64,000 nt of DNA, taken from the NCBI GenBank assembly GCA_958450325.1, contig OY288261.1, forward strand, positions 12,947,277 to 13,011,276, given 5' to 3'. Under the pieces are notes generated by a model. The model had not been told where the DNA came from. It did no database searches and saw nothing but the letters and a program-made list of their open reading frames with translations. Below are positions 25,444 to 38,079 of the stretch, one piece after another. Source of the DNA: Agrostemma githago (lineage: Eukaryota; Streptophyta; Magnoliopsida; Caryophyllales; Caryophyllaceae). Each line of letters begins with the position of its first letter. The stretch's first letter is position 1. The position numbers and the translations under genes are program-made.

Positions 25444-26162
25444 AATTGTAAACATGACATAGGTCCACCCCGACGCGGCCACGCGCGGGTTTGGGGAGGC
25501 GAATGAATCTCCATATGAGAATGGATCGAATTAAAATTTAAATCGAAGTGGAGTCGCCACCGAACTTTGTGGGAGTTCGGGCCCGTTCGAACCCACTCTA
25601 TATCTTAGTGGGCCATGCGCAAAGTATGGCCCATTCGGATGTCAGAGTTTATTGGGCTCGTCCCTTTGCATTTGATACCGATACCGACATTATCGGATAC
25701 CGTGCATTGAATGACTCTCGTTCGCCAACGGTTTTGGGCATCCGGAAACCGAGGTTCTGGGTAAGGGGTGAGGGTACGTGTTTGAAAGTTCACAAAGAAC
25801 ACCCAACCCCGCCCGAACATTAGCGGCCTCTACTAAGATATCGAATGACCTTTTAATACGCGTGTTAGTAAAACGATGAAAATGATATGCAAACATTATT
25901 TTCCCTAAACATGCGAAAAAGAATGAACGGGTTGCTACGTCGATTTAATGCATCTAATATTAACGTCGAAGTTATATTTAGCATGCGAGGTTTATTTTAG
26001 TACAATAAAATAAACAACGAAAATAAATCGACAAAAGGAACAAATGCGTCAGTAACGGTATAACGATAATAACGGTTTATAACTAACATAGAATGATGAG
26101 ACGAAATATGATGCATGATTTTGAAAAGTAGTATGACACGTGATTGATTTGACACGCGTTGA

Positions 26163-27787
26163 TGTTGTGTGCTAAATTTAGACCGTTTTTCCCTCCATTT
26201 ACACCCGTTTTCCCCTCGTTTTGCGAGTTTTGAGTGCGATTATCGCCATATTTTGTGTACTTCTCGCATTAGCGTCCCTCTTGTGCGTTTTACGTGTTTT
26301 TGGTAGTTTTTCTATCAATTTTGATAGGTTTTGCTACAAAAATCACGATTGAGCTTCCACGAGCACAAGAGAAGGGAAAACCGTCCAAAGAGCAAAGCAC
26401 ACAACTTAAAGTTTAAAGCCATCCGATCGAACAAACGAAGAATGAGACAAGACTCGAGGCAGAAAAAATGACCGGGCGAAATTTCACCCGACGGTAAAAA
26501 TTGCCTCCCGAAGAATTTCCGAGAACTCCCCACCGGGCGAAACTTACCGGGCAAAATTTCGCCCACCGGGTGAAATTTCGCCCGATGGTGAAGACGTGCC
26601 GAAAACGCGAAAAAAGAAGAAAATCTCACCGGGCGAAAATTTCACCCGATGGGAATTACTGATGAGTCCGCAGGGCGAAGTTTCACCCCATGGAGATGCA
26701 AAGGGAGATTGTCTCACTAATGGAGCATAAAGATGGATTTGGGCTTTAGGTTAAGGATCCATTAAGAGATTACTATATATATGTTACCCTAATTCATTGC
26801 CTAAACTCACCTCTCCATTGTGCTAAGGAGGGAAGACATTACACTCTTCCACCATCCTATTACACCATCAATTAGTAGTAGTAGTAAAAATCCTACAAAA
26901 TTCCTAGTAGTTTATAAAGTAATTAGTAGTAGATCTACACAATTCTCATCAACAATTGTTTAGATCTCAAGTTTGTAGAAGATTATCCAAGTTTTGTTTG
27001 AAGATTTGTTGGGTTTTATTGAAGGATTAGTGACAAGTTCTCCATTTTATTCATCAAAGATTCAATCTTTATCTATGATATCTTCTTATTTCTTATAGAT
27101 CTACATAGTTGGTACAATTCTCTTCCACTCTCTAATCTCTATTTAGTTTTTGTGATATTTTCTAATCATCATCTTGTTTAAATCTAATTAATATGCATGT
27201 TGTGATGATTTCCATAATGATGTGTGAGTAGATTTCTTGTTGGGAAGTTTAGGGATGAGGGCTTGGTTTATTTGAATATAGGGATGTTGGTGGGTTGCTT
27301 GCATGTTGGTTTATCTTATTTATGGTGTCATGTCATTGTTGTTTTAGTCCGGCCAACTAGACCGACCTTGACTAATTTCTATCAATATGGGGAAACTCGG
27401 GGTAGAAATTACCATGACTAGGAACTTACCCTCATTCACCGCGAAAGCGGGTTTTTAGGTGAGTTTATCGATATTGTGACAAAAACTCGATCCCGACCTT
27501 CTTAGACCCCAAGTACCGAATCCCGACTTCTCCCTAACGCCTTTCCCTAAATTGATCACCTCTAAACCATCATCGTACTAATCCTTCTAGTATAGACTCG
27601 ACCTCTACAAAACCCCCATTCTTAGGCATCGAACACGACACTTTAAACTTCACAACACATACCGTTCCCTGTGGACCGACCTCGACTTACCACGATTACT
27701 TATTTGTTTTTGTGTTATTCCGAGTCTTACAAATATCGTTTGATCCCCCGTCCTTCGTTAACGACCGATCCGATTGGGAGGCGATCA
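26163..27787 (+). repeat. 5' LTR of the Athila-type element
   Basis: 1625 bp, starts TGTTGTGTGC and ends GGCGATCA. A TATATATATG box lies at 26773-26782. The segment 26470-26700 carries several near-palindromes of the GGGCGAAATTTCRCCC type. Short ORFs across it are not conserved as proteins. Confidence 0.92.
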
Positions 27788-27791
27788 AAAA

Positions 27792-27809
27792 TGGCGCCGT
27801 TGCCGGGGA
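27792..27809 (+). other. Primer binding site of the Athila-type element
   Basis: TGGCGCCGTTGCCGGGGA, four bases after the LTR. It is complementary to the 3' end of plant tRNA-Asp as I remember it, the usual primer for Athila. Confidence 0.85.
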
Positions 27810-27916
27810 ACGGCGAGTAGTTGTTGTGTTTTTAGTTGTTGTGTTTGATTCTTTTCTCTTCTCTCTTTTCCCTAGTGCCGCGAGGTGCTAGGAGTCTCAC
27901 CGTTTAATTGAGTTTT

Positions 27917-30900
27917 ATGCCCAGGAACACGTCATCGCCCTTGTGGTTCGATCCGGAACCGGAAAGGACTTTTAGAGCATTGCGTTTTCGAGGAAATAAC
28001 TCAACCACCATCATTCCACATCCTTCATTATCACCTCCTAACCTTAATCCCATCCTTCCACATTCACCTTCTACACCTTCTACTTCACAAAATTCACCAC
28101 CACCACCACCATCACCGAAAACACCACCACCAATTCCATCCCCTCCAAATTCTCAAAATTCTCCAAAACCACCAAATCCAAATCCACCATCACCACTAAT
28201 CCAACCAATGGCGACTCTAGGTTCGCATTCTCAACTCACACATGAAGAAACACCTTCTCCCGTCGATTTCGGAGAAATTCCCGAGAACTACGAATTGAAA
28301 GCTTCTTTGACCAATGCGGTCCAACAAGACACATTTCACGGCTTTTCTCAAGAAGATGCTCAAGAGCACATCGCTTCATTTAAAGAAAAATTAGTAGAAG
28401 CACGTCTCAATGGGTTAACTTCATGCCAATTGCATCGCTTATTATTTCCGAAGACCCTAACAGATGGAGCTCGTAGATGGCTTCAAGGCCATCCCGCTAA
28501 TACTTTTACAACATGGGCTCAACTATCTAATGCCTTCTTGGAGAAATATTTTCCGCCGTCAAAGACTAACCAATATCGCATGGAGATACAAACGTTCAAG
28601 CAAGATGAATTTGAAAGCCTAAGTGAGGCTTGGGAAAGATTTAGATATTTGTTGCGCAAATGTCCACATCATGGAATACCCGATTGGCTAACCACCCAAA
28701 CGTTTTACAACACCCTTTCATCGAGAACCAAGGAAAACCTCAATTCGGCCGCCGGAGGAGATTTCTCTTCTCTCACCGATGAGGCATCTAAGAATCTTAT
28801 TGAGAAGATGGCAAGGAGTGATTCAAAAATGGGTCAATCGAGGGATTCTAGAAAGAAAATTGAAGTGAACTCATCTACGAGTTCTAATGAATTGAAACTC
28901 CAAACGGAACTTGAAGAATTGAAACGGAGAATGAATGCCATGAATTCTAAGCCCACTCCTAGAGGTATTTACCAAATTCAAGGGAGTATTCCTCCAAGGC
29001 AACCATCTCCTCCAAAGTTATTAACATGGGAAGTTCAATGTGATCATTGTGGCAATCATGGCCACGACTCTAGCTCTTGCATTCCTAATGAAGAAGTCTA
29101 TGTTGAAGAGCCAAATGAAGTTCAAGCTATACAAGTATATGGGCAAAGACCTCAATTTGATCCCTTTTCTAATACTTACAACGCCGGCACAAGGTTTCAT
29201 CCTAATTTCTCTTATGGAAATCAAAATGCTCAAAACCCGATGCCGCGCGCCCAAGGGAGTCAAATGAGACCATTCAATCAAAGTCAACAAAGGCCTTTTA
29301 ACCAAGGACCTCCAAAGATGCCCCCATATATGCCTCCTCATCAAAGGAGCAACTTCAATCAATAAAGTAGCAACTTCCATGTTCCTAACAACTACAACAA
29401 TTACCAAAATCAACATGGTAATTACTTTAATCATGGATACAATCAAGGGTTCCAAGGAAATTCTCATGGTAACCAAGGTTACAATCAAAAATCATTCAAT
29501 CAATCCTCTCAACCTTATGGCCAATCAAGCAATTCTCAATTTGGTCAAGGAGGTCCCTCATGGGAGAACTATAATGATTTGCAAAGAACCGTTGGCCAAC
29601 TATGGAATGAACATCAAGATACCAAGGCAAGGCTAAAAGTTTGGGAATCACAAGAAGCGACAAAAGCCTTAGCCGCACCAATTCATCCACCCCATGGTTT
29701 GCCCGGTCAACCCCAAAACCCAAGAGATCCTTCACACCAAGCAAATGCCGTAATTTTGAGAGGTGGCAAAGAACTTGAGGACCCATACAAGAATTTGAAC
29801 TTGAACACCAAGACTACCCCATCTAAGGTTAATCAACCAAGTGCACCACAAGAATCATCTCCCTCTTCCCCCAAACAAAACCGGGGAATACAAGCGGAGT
29901 TTGATATCCTCCAAAATGCGGAGAATGAACTAAGAGAACAAAGAAAGAAGAAAGAGCAAATGGAAGCCGAAGAAGCCAAAAGAAAAGAGGCGGAGCGATT
30001 AGCCGAAGAAGAAGAAGAATCCAATGTTCCACCGCCTCCCACTTTTGTCCCTCCATTGCCTTTTCCCGAGCGAGCTAAGCCACACAAAGAGAATGCTCAA
30101 TTTAGCCATTTCGTGGATATGTTGAAGAAAGTAGAGGTAGCTTTACCTTTCACCGAGGTAATTTCTCAAATGCCCCTCTATTCTAAGTTTTTGAAAGATG
30201 TCTTGACTAAAAAGAGAACAATAGAGGACAAAGAATGTGTCTCTCTCACGGGTCATTGTAGTGCCATTCTTATGAACGAAATGCCAAAGAAACTAGATGA
30301 TCCCGGTAGTTTTTCCATCCCTTGTCGGGTAGGAAATGTTGTTGTTAATCAAGCTTTATGCGACCTAGGGGCTAGTGTTAGTCTATTACCCTATTCTATT
30401 GCTAAGAGACTTAGTGTGGGGGAGATGAGACCCACTAGCATGTCGATTCAACTTGCGGATAGGTCCGTCAAGTACCCACTTGGGATACTTGAGGATGTAC
30501 CCGTTCAAGTTGGCAAATTCTTCATCCCCTCCGACTTTGTTGTCATGGATATGCCCGAAGACACTATTACCCCCATTATCTTAGGTCGACCATTTATGGC
30601 TACCGGTGGAACTATAGTTGATGTTAAGAATGGAAAGTTATCATTTAACATAGGGAACGAGTCAGTAGAGTTTTCCCTTTCTCAAGCTCTTAAACAACCA
30701 ATGATTGAACAAATGAATTCCATTGAAGTTATTGATAGTTTGGTTGAGTATAGCTTGATAGATGATGATAAGCAAGAAGATGAACCATTTGACTCTCCAC
30801 CTCTTGAAGAAGAATGTTTGCATGATGAAAAGGTAGAACCACTACCGGTGGGTAAGAGTATGGTATCTTCTCCTCCTAATCTTGAACTTAAACCACTCCT

Positions 30901-33765
30901 CTCTTCCCTCAAATATGCTTTTCTTGAAGGAACTAATTATTCCGTTATCGTCAATGCTACCCTTGATGGACCTCAATTGGAAAAACTTTTAATTGTTTTG
31001 AGAAAGCACAAAAAGGCCATCGGGTATAGCATTGCCGACCTCCAAGGCATAAGCCCAAATGTTTGCATGCATAGGATCATCCTTGATGATGACCACCGTC
31101 CTTCGGTAGAGGGTCAACGTAGGTTGAACCCCACCATGAAAGAGGTTGTCATGAAGGAAGTCCTCAAGTTGTATGAGGCTAACATTATATACCCAATAAC
31201 CGGAAGTAAATGGGTTAGCCCCGTACAAGTTGTGCTGAAAAAAGGAGGAATGACGGTTGTTAAAGGAGAAAAGGGTGAGTCAATATCTACTAGGACTATT
31301 ACCGGTTGGCGCATGTGTATAGACTATCGAAAATTGAACACGGCCACCATAAAAGACCATTTCCCCCTTCCCTTTGTTGAACAAATGCTAGAGAGATTGG
31401 CGCATCATTCTTATTTTTGTTTCCTCGATGGTCATTCCGGATTTCTTTAAATACCTATTCATCCCGATGACCAAGAGAAGACCACTTTTACTTGTCCCTA
31501 TGGCACCTATGCTTATAGAAGGATGCCATTTGGATTGTGCAATGCGCCGGGAACGTTTCAAAGATGTATGATGGCTATTTTCTCCGATTTTATTGAAAAA
31601 TCCATGGAAGTTTTTATGGATGATTTTAGTGTCCATGGTACATCTTTTGATTCTTGTCTTGAAAATCTTGATCAAGTGTTAGCTCGATGTGAAGAGTATA
31701 GACTTGTTTTAAATTGGGAAAAGTGTCATTTTATGGTTGAACAAGGTGTTGTCCTAGGTCATATTGTTTCTAATAGAGGAGTTGAAGTCGATAAGGCGAA
31801 AGTCTCCGTGATTGAGAACTTGCCACCACCTACGAATGTCAAAGGGGTGAGGAGTTTTCTAGGTCACGCCGGTTTTTATAGACGATTTATTAAAGACTTT
31901 TCTAAGATTGCTAAGCCTTTGACTTCTTTGCTTATGAAAGATGCACCTTTTGTTTTTGATGACTCTTGTCTTGAGGCCTTTTGTAGGATAAAGACCGCTC
32001 TCACTACCACACCGATTATCAAAGCTCCTGATTGGAATCTTCCATTTGAAATCATGTGCGATGCATCCGATTTTGCCGTTGGTGCCGTTCTAGGTCAACG
32101 GGTTGATAAGAAGCTACATGTGATTTATTATGCAAGCAAGACCCTAGATGAAGCCCAATCGAGGTACACCACAACCGAAAAAGAGATGCTTGCCGTTGTC
32201 TATGCCATGGAGAAATTTCGAAACTATGTTACCGGTTCCAAAGTCATTATTCACACCGATCATGCGGCGATTCGTTACATCATGTCCAAAAAGGAGACAA
32301 AGTCCCGACTTTTTCGATGGGTGCTCCTTTTGCAAGAATTCGACATTGAGATTAAAGACAAAGCCGGATCGGAGAACTTGGTAGCGGATCATCTAAGTAG
32401 ACTAACGGTAAGTAAAGAGAGCAATGAAGAAGATGGTATCCCCATCAATGAAGCTATGAGAGATGAGGCCTTGATGGCCGTTGAAACTATTACACCTTGG
32501 TATGCCGATATCGTCAATTTCTTAGTATCTCAATTTATTCCGGACGATTATTCCAAGCAAGAGAGGAAGAAACTACGTTATGAAGCCCGACGCTATTACT
32601 GGGACGAGCCTTATTTATTTCGCCGATGTATAGATGGAATTTACCGACGATGTGTCATGGCCGAAGAAGGATATAATATCGTGAAGCACCTTCACTCGAC
32701 ATCTTATGGTGGACACTTGGCCAATCAAAAGACAATTGCCAAGGTTCTCCAAAGCGGGTTTTGGTGGCCTTCCATGTTCAAAGACATTCGAGCTTTCATT
32801 CTCACATGCGATGCATGCCAACGAAGCGACAATATAACGAGAAGAAATGAGATGCCCCTTCAACCTATCTTGGAGATTGAATTGTTCGATGTTTGGGGCA
32901 TTGATTTCATGGGTCCGTTCACATCCTCGTTTGGTAACAAGTACATTCTAGTCGCGGTTGATTATGTCTCAAAATGGATCGAGGCCGTAGCTTCCCCCAC
33001 CAATGACTCCAAGGTTGTAATCAAGCTTTTCAAGAACGTAATTTTCCCAAGATTCGGTATGCCTAGAACCATAATTAGTGATGGAGGCTCTCATTTTAGA
33101 AAAGATACCTTTGAACACCTTCTTAGGAAGTACGGTATCACCCACAAGATGTCCTTAGCCTACCACCCTCAATCAAATGGGCAAGCCGAGATCTCCAACC
33201 GTCAAATCAAGGGAATTTTAGAGAAAGTTGTAAATACACACCGAAAGGATTGTTCATTGAAATTAAATGACGCCCTTTGGGCATTGAGGACGGCTTACAA
33301 AGCGCCGATTGGAACCACTCCTTATCGTCTTGTGTATGGTAAAGCTTGTCATTTACCGGTGGAACTAGAACACAAAGCCAAATGGGCAATCAAAGAGCTA
33401 AACTTCGACGAGAGTGTTGTAGGGAAGAACTAAGACTTGAAGCCTACGAGAACTCGAAGATCTACAAAGAAAGAACTCGCCAATGGCACGACTCTCGAAT
33501 TCTTCGTAAGGACTTCTTCGTTGGTGATAAGGTATTACTCTTCAACTCTCGCTTTAAGCTCTTCCCCGGTAAGTTGAAATCAAAATGGTCGGGTCCATTT
33601 GAAGTGACCGGAGTGCAACCATATGGATCGATAGAGATATCTAGCCCGGAAACCGGGAAGTTTATGGTTAATGGGCAACGATTGAAGATTTATCATCCCG
33701 GTCATATTTGTGAGACCTTTGCTACTATGAAGTTTGGTGAGCTCCCATCGGGGAGCGTTGTTTGA
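27917..33765 (+). pseudogene. Athila-type gag-pol polyprotein gene, two stops and a frameshift
   Basis: One reading frame runs from ATG 27917 to 33433. It is interrupted by TAA at 29363-29365 (after the gag zinc knuckle) and TAA at 31448-31450 (inside reverse transcriptase). Order of domains: proline-rich N-terminus; gag core (about 28270-28830); CCHC zinc knuckle CDHCGNHGHDSSSC (29039-29080); charged linker; aspartic protease with DLGAS (about 30360); reverse transcriptase with FMDDF (31613-31627); RNase H with CDAS, TDH and ADHLSR (about 32050-32400); integrase with an HHCC zinc domain (about 32680-32830) and catalytic D, D, E at 32902, 33080 and 33188. The integrase tail with the KWSGPF motif (near 33585) is in another frame, after a frameshift close to 33410-33433. 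The copy should not make functional pol. Other details of the order match plant Ty3/gypsy elements. Confidence 0.92.
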
Positions 33766-34065
33766 CCCCCTCTCGAAATTGATGTAGGTTTGGTGGTATC
33801 CTCAACAACCACCTTGTATATATGTATCATATTTCTTTGAGTTTATTAGTTTTGTTAGCTTGAGAAGATTGATTGAAAATTGGATTTCACCATGGAGCAT
33901 AATTTGGATGAAGATCAAGCTTTTGGAGAAGTTATGGAGCTTAAATCGAAGACCACAAGCATGTTTGTGGGAATTATTGATTATGTAATGTGAGCCGAGT
34001 CATATATTTGAATCTCTAGGTGACTATTGAAGAGCCATGAAATGGCAAGGCGGAAAAACGCAGCA

Positions 34066-34317
34066 GGAAGACCGTCGGGCGAAACTTCGCCCGGTGAGAC
34101 TCGACCGGGCGAAACTTCGCCCTACAGAAAAGTTGCCAGAATTGCCGAAATCGAAGAAGTTACCACCGGGCGAAATTTCGCCCGGTGATATTTTGACCGG
34201 GTGAAATTTCACCCGGTGGAAAAAGACGGCAAAATTGATTTTCACGACGAAATGTCGTCGGGTGAAATTTCACCCGATGGTGCCCGACCGGGTGAAATTT
34301 CACCCGGCGGTGTGTCT
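34066..34317. repeat. Cluster of GC-rich palindromes in the Athila 3' region
   Basis: Six palindromic words of the type GGGYGAAAYTTCRCCC lie here. Three are perfect 20-bp palindromes: 34166-34185 (CCGGGCGAAATTTCGCCCGG), 34197-34216 and 34288-34307 (both CCGGGTGAAATTTCACCCGG). The same words recur in both LTRs (26470-26700 and 39680-39905). They could fold as hairpins in RNA; function unknown. Confidence 0.9.
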
Positions 34318-34653
34318 TGACCAATCACCTACACCTTTTACTCACTACATTTTCACTTTCCCTCCAACAATTTAACTCAATATAACCTTCCCTCCAAATA
34401 TTTTTACACCAAATTTTTACCACCAACTTTAAAACTTTCACTTTTCCTCCTCAAACACCCTTATTTATACCACCTTTTTCACCTCAACTCATCATTTCAC
34501 CCTTTCACCCGTCACAAAATCATTACACTACCTTCCATACACCATATTCAACCTCCATTCATAACTCCATTCCATACTTGGGTGAATATTTATTTTGGGT
34601 TTTTGAAGAAAGGAGAAGCAAAAGTTTCGGGACTATTCTTGCAAATTCTTACT

Positions 34654-35666
34654 ATGGAGACAAGAGCCCAAAGAGCCGCGCGTAAACAAGGTATGGCCTC
34701 GACTTCTAATCTTTCTAAGCATTCATCTTCTAGTAAGTCCGCTAGGCCTAAACTTTTACCGTGTCCAAATTCACCCCTTGCTCGTACCTTCTTTGAAAAA
34801 GACTTTCAGAGTACGAGATGGCCTTGTCCATTCACAATGAAAATTCTAGGAATTAAGAACGATATTATAGAGTTATCGTCTAGAATTGGTATTAGTAAAC
34901 TCCTTGGTTTTGTGCCCGTCACAAACAAAGACTTGACTTGTGAGTTTCTAGGTAGTTTTACAATCGATAACCCGACCACACCTAAGGAGTTCAAATTTAA
35001 TTTGTTTGGTAGAAATCACTGTTTAAATATTTTTGATTTTAGCTTAGCTCTAGGATTACCCTCATCGGGTACCGGACTAAGTAGACCCCTAAGTGATTCG
35101 CAAAGTAGTGCGACTAGGAGAGACTTGTGGAGGCGCATAGCGCCGGGCCAACGTGATTTCGAACCCAATTCTAATTTTACCGCTGAAATCCGTAACCCAG
35201 CCATTCGTTATTTCGCTGAATTCCTTTCCCACTGTCTTTTGCCATCTACCGAAAATATCATTAACCTTAATGTGTGTGTCTTACAATTGATATGTGACTC
35301 TTTACTCGATCACATGACCCTCGCCCCTCTGTCGACTGTGGTGGTCTTGTGACCGTAATAGCAAGAAATTTGGGTTATTCGACCGACCATCTTAAACCAC
35401 ATGACCCTCGTGTCTGACTTAACGAGGCTTATTTCCCTACTTGAATATTTAATGTGCCTGACCATCGCCTCGTTTCTCTTAGCCATGACCGTGCCTTAAT
35501 TGTCCCCTGCAAAAACCGAACCAATATTTATAACCGTCACAATTGGGACCTACCTCCAGGTCCCTGTGAATTCCGACTGAACAACTCGGGGGATGTAGGA
35601 GTTTGGGAGTATGCCGGTGACGGAACCCCCACGGCCTCCTTTGCGTCAAACGATTATTCGGACTAG
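34654..35666 (+). pseudogene. Broken ORF downstream of pol in the Athila-type element
   Basis: From ATG 34654 an open stretch of 232 codons (METRAQRAARKQ..., then FLGSFTIDNPTTPKEFKFNLFG) runs to 35352. The sequence then continues in another frame from about 35335 to 35666, with two further stop codons. By position it is the extra ORF that Athila elements carry between pol and the 3' LTR, often called env-like. I see no clear signal peptide or membrane segment in what remains. I do not assign a function. Confidence 0.55.
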
Positions 35667-36298
35667 ACCCCCCTACAAGAGTCGGTAGATAATTTGGTTT
35701 GTTTATGTTATGGGTATATATGTGTGGTTTATGTCGGTGAGTCTTAATCATTTTCAATTGCATGTGAACTAATGTTGTTCCTTATTCCTTGTCCCATCAT
35801 TATAATCATTGTGATCATTTTATCTTGAACAAAATCGCAAGTTGTCCCACCGTTCCATCAAATGATTTTTGTGGCCGTCACGGCCTTGGTATTGCTCCCG
35901 GTCTCTTGGCGATGTGATTACGCCATTGACCCTTTTGAAAAATCCAAATTTTTAAATCAAAACATTTCTCAATTTTTCTTAATCCGGGCTAGGTGACGTG
36001 ACTACACCTACGCCCAATTTTTCACCCTTTCATTTTATTTTCTTTCATTTTCATTTTCTTAGCCACTTGGCTAGGGTCTAGGTGATGTGATTGCAACTAG
36101 GCCCGCCACTATCTTATCGTTTTCTTTATTTTCTTTTCATTTTCTTCTTCTCAAATTTTCAAAAAACACAAAAACATTCAAAATTTTTGAAAAACCCAAA
36201 AACATTTGAAAAATCATAAAAATCCAAAAAGATTTTTCTTATTTTTCTTTTTCGTCTTTTTCGTTCTTCCCGACTTGTACATTGAGGACAATGTACAG

Positions 36299-36315
36299 TT
36301 TTAGTGTGGGGGAGG
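36299..36315 (+). other. Second purine tract inside the Athila-type element
   Basis: The sequence TTTTAGTGTGGGGGAGG resembles the terminal purine tract at 39360-39373 (TTTAGTGTGGGGGAAT). Each is preceded by a GAGGACA or GAGGACG word. It may be a second plus-strand priming site or a relic of a shorter element form. Confidence 0.6.
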
Positions 36316-36474
36316 AGTCTACTATCTTTTATTTTTCAAAAATCTTTTCAAAAATCCATAAAAATTTGAAAAATTTGAAAAATCAAAAACATTTTCTTTT
36401 TCTTTTTGTTTCTTGTTATGTTTCGTGTCCCGTGTATGGTCTTGTTCTCTACTCTTACAGGTAATCACCACCTT

Positions 36475-37332
36475 CAGGCCCGTCTAATGACCTGTTCAGA
36501 CTGTTCTGGAAACAGGGGCCCAAAAATATTAGGGCCCAATATCACTTGTTTTCAGATTTAAAAAAAAAAAACTACAACTACAATTACAGTAACGTATATT
36601 CTAGGAATTGGGGAAGGACTCTTCATTCTTCTCCAGTTAGTTCTAATCAATGAAACCTTGGAATTATGTCTTTGGTTGGAAATTGGTAGGTTCTAATCTC
36701 AAAACTAATTACTTCATCATTATTAATTTTAATTTTATCTTTTTATCTTCCATCACTTCATCAGTTATTATAAGAATGCTCTCATAATCTGATTTATTAA
36801 TTCACATCTGATTACTCTAATCTCTCAACTTTCTTCAATCCTTTTGATTAGAGTTCTCTTATTTTCATCTAAATAATTTCCCCTAAATTTTGATCAGTAT
36901 TCATAGAATATTGTAATGTCAGTCTGCCACTCTATCTCAATCTTCAAATTATCAAATAGATCTATGACCGTGAGTTGTCTTATTTGTTCTTAGTGTTGGT
37001 TTTTATTGTTGTTTTATTTATTTATTTGAAAATTAATTGATTTAAAGGCTGATTTTTTTTTTTTGCTTAAGCTTATAATTGACTCTGATTTTACGGTTTT
37101 TAATTGACTCTGATTTTACTGTTCTTAGTCTTTTTTTTTATTCTAATTGACTCTGATTTTAATTTGTTTTAAGGCGGACCGTTTTCGAGCATTTGTAGGA
37201 AGATTTTTACAATTGGAGAGTCCAGATAATGAATTTTGCGATTACTTTATTATTCAGTTTGATTTTCCTTTGCAATGAGGGCCTCATCTTGGACCATAGA
37301 ACAGGGCCACTTAAATTCATTAGACGGGCCTG
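36475..37332. mobile_element. Non-autonomous hAT element, 858 bp
   Basis: The 16-bp terminal inverted repeat CAGGCCCGTCTAATGA (36475-36490) matches its complement at 37317-37332. It is flanked by perfect 8-bp repeats ACCACCTT (36467-36474 and 37333-37340), the size made by hAT transposases. There is no transposase ORF inside, so it depends on a partner. Confidence 0.9.
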
Positions 37333-37529
37333 ACCACCTTAATAGCACGAATTAAAGAGATTAAGAAAGCACCCGCTTGGTAATTTCCTTCCTTCTTTCT
37401 TCTTTAATTTTGTAGAGGAGTTAGGTTGTTGCTATTGGAGGCTCTCGAAGTTGAGCATTTTGGTGTTGTGGTTTATGCTTGAATGTTGATGGAGTATGGA
37501 GTTCATGACTTTACTTGTGTTTTCTTTTA

Positions 37530-38079
37530 GAGCAAATTAAAATTTACTCCCTTCAAAGTTACGGTTATTAAAATTTACTCCCTTTTAAGATTTTTTTATT
37601 ATTTAACAGCCAAAAAGATACAAAAGTTCAAAATTTGCTTGCAATTGTAAACTCCGGCATGGTACTCCGACGAAACTGGATTTTCTATCTTTTTTTGCCT
37701 TTTAATACCCAAACTACCCCTCTACTTTATATCCTATTCAAATCCCATAATTTTTTTCTAAGGTCGTATTGTTTGATTGTCGTTTTTTTTTTGGACAAAA
37801 ATTGATTGTCGAATTTCTAAGATTTACGATTTAGGGTATTTGGGGTTTTTTTGGGTTTGGGAATTGGAATGAAGATAGTGAAGGGGAAAACGAGGTTGAG
37901 TGAGGTGGTGGTACGCTGAGGGGCAATTCGGTCAACTTATTACTGAATTGGCCGGATTTTACCAATGCAAGCAATTTTTGAACTTTTGTATCTTTTTGGC
38001 TGTTAAATAATAAAAAAATCTTAAAAGGGAGTAAATTTTAATAAACGCAACTTTGAAGGGAGTAATTTCTAATTTGCTC
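37530..38079. mobile_element. Mutator-like MITE, 550 bp, long terminal inverted repeats
   Basis: Both ends start GAGCAAATTA. The inverted repeats run about 115 bp with a few mismatches; they share the block ending AACAGCCAAAAAGATACAAA and the word GCTTGCA. The flanks are perfect 9-bp repeats TTTCTTTTA (37521-37529 and 38080-38088), typical for Mutator-like elements. No ORF inside. Confidence 0.9.

Larger units (their letters stand above)
20634..25446 (-). mobile_element. Internal region 3 of the array (decayed gag)
   Basis: Layout as in the other units: purine tract with one change (20634-20646), 24-bp minisatellite with 3 copies (22028-22098), broken gag (23027-23859), 81-bp repeats (about 24741-24990) and primer site (25426-25443). 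No other gene is visible. Confidence 0.85.

Noticed and set aside
26470..26700. CRISPR-like array from the repeated palindromes
   Set aside because: Spacing is irregular, the context is a plant LTR, and there are no cas genes.
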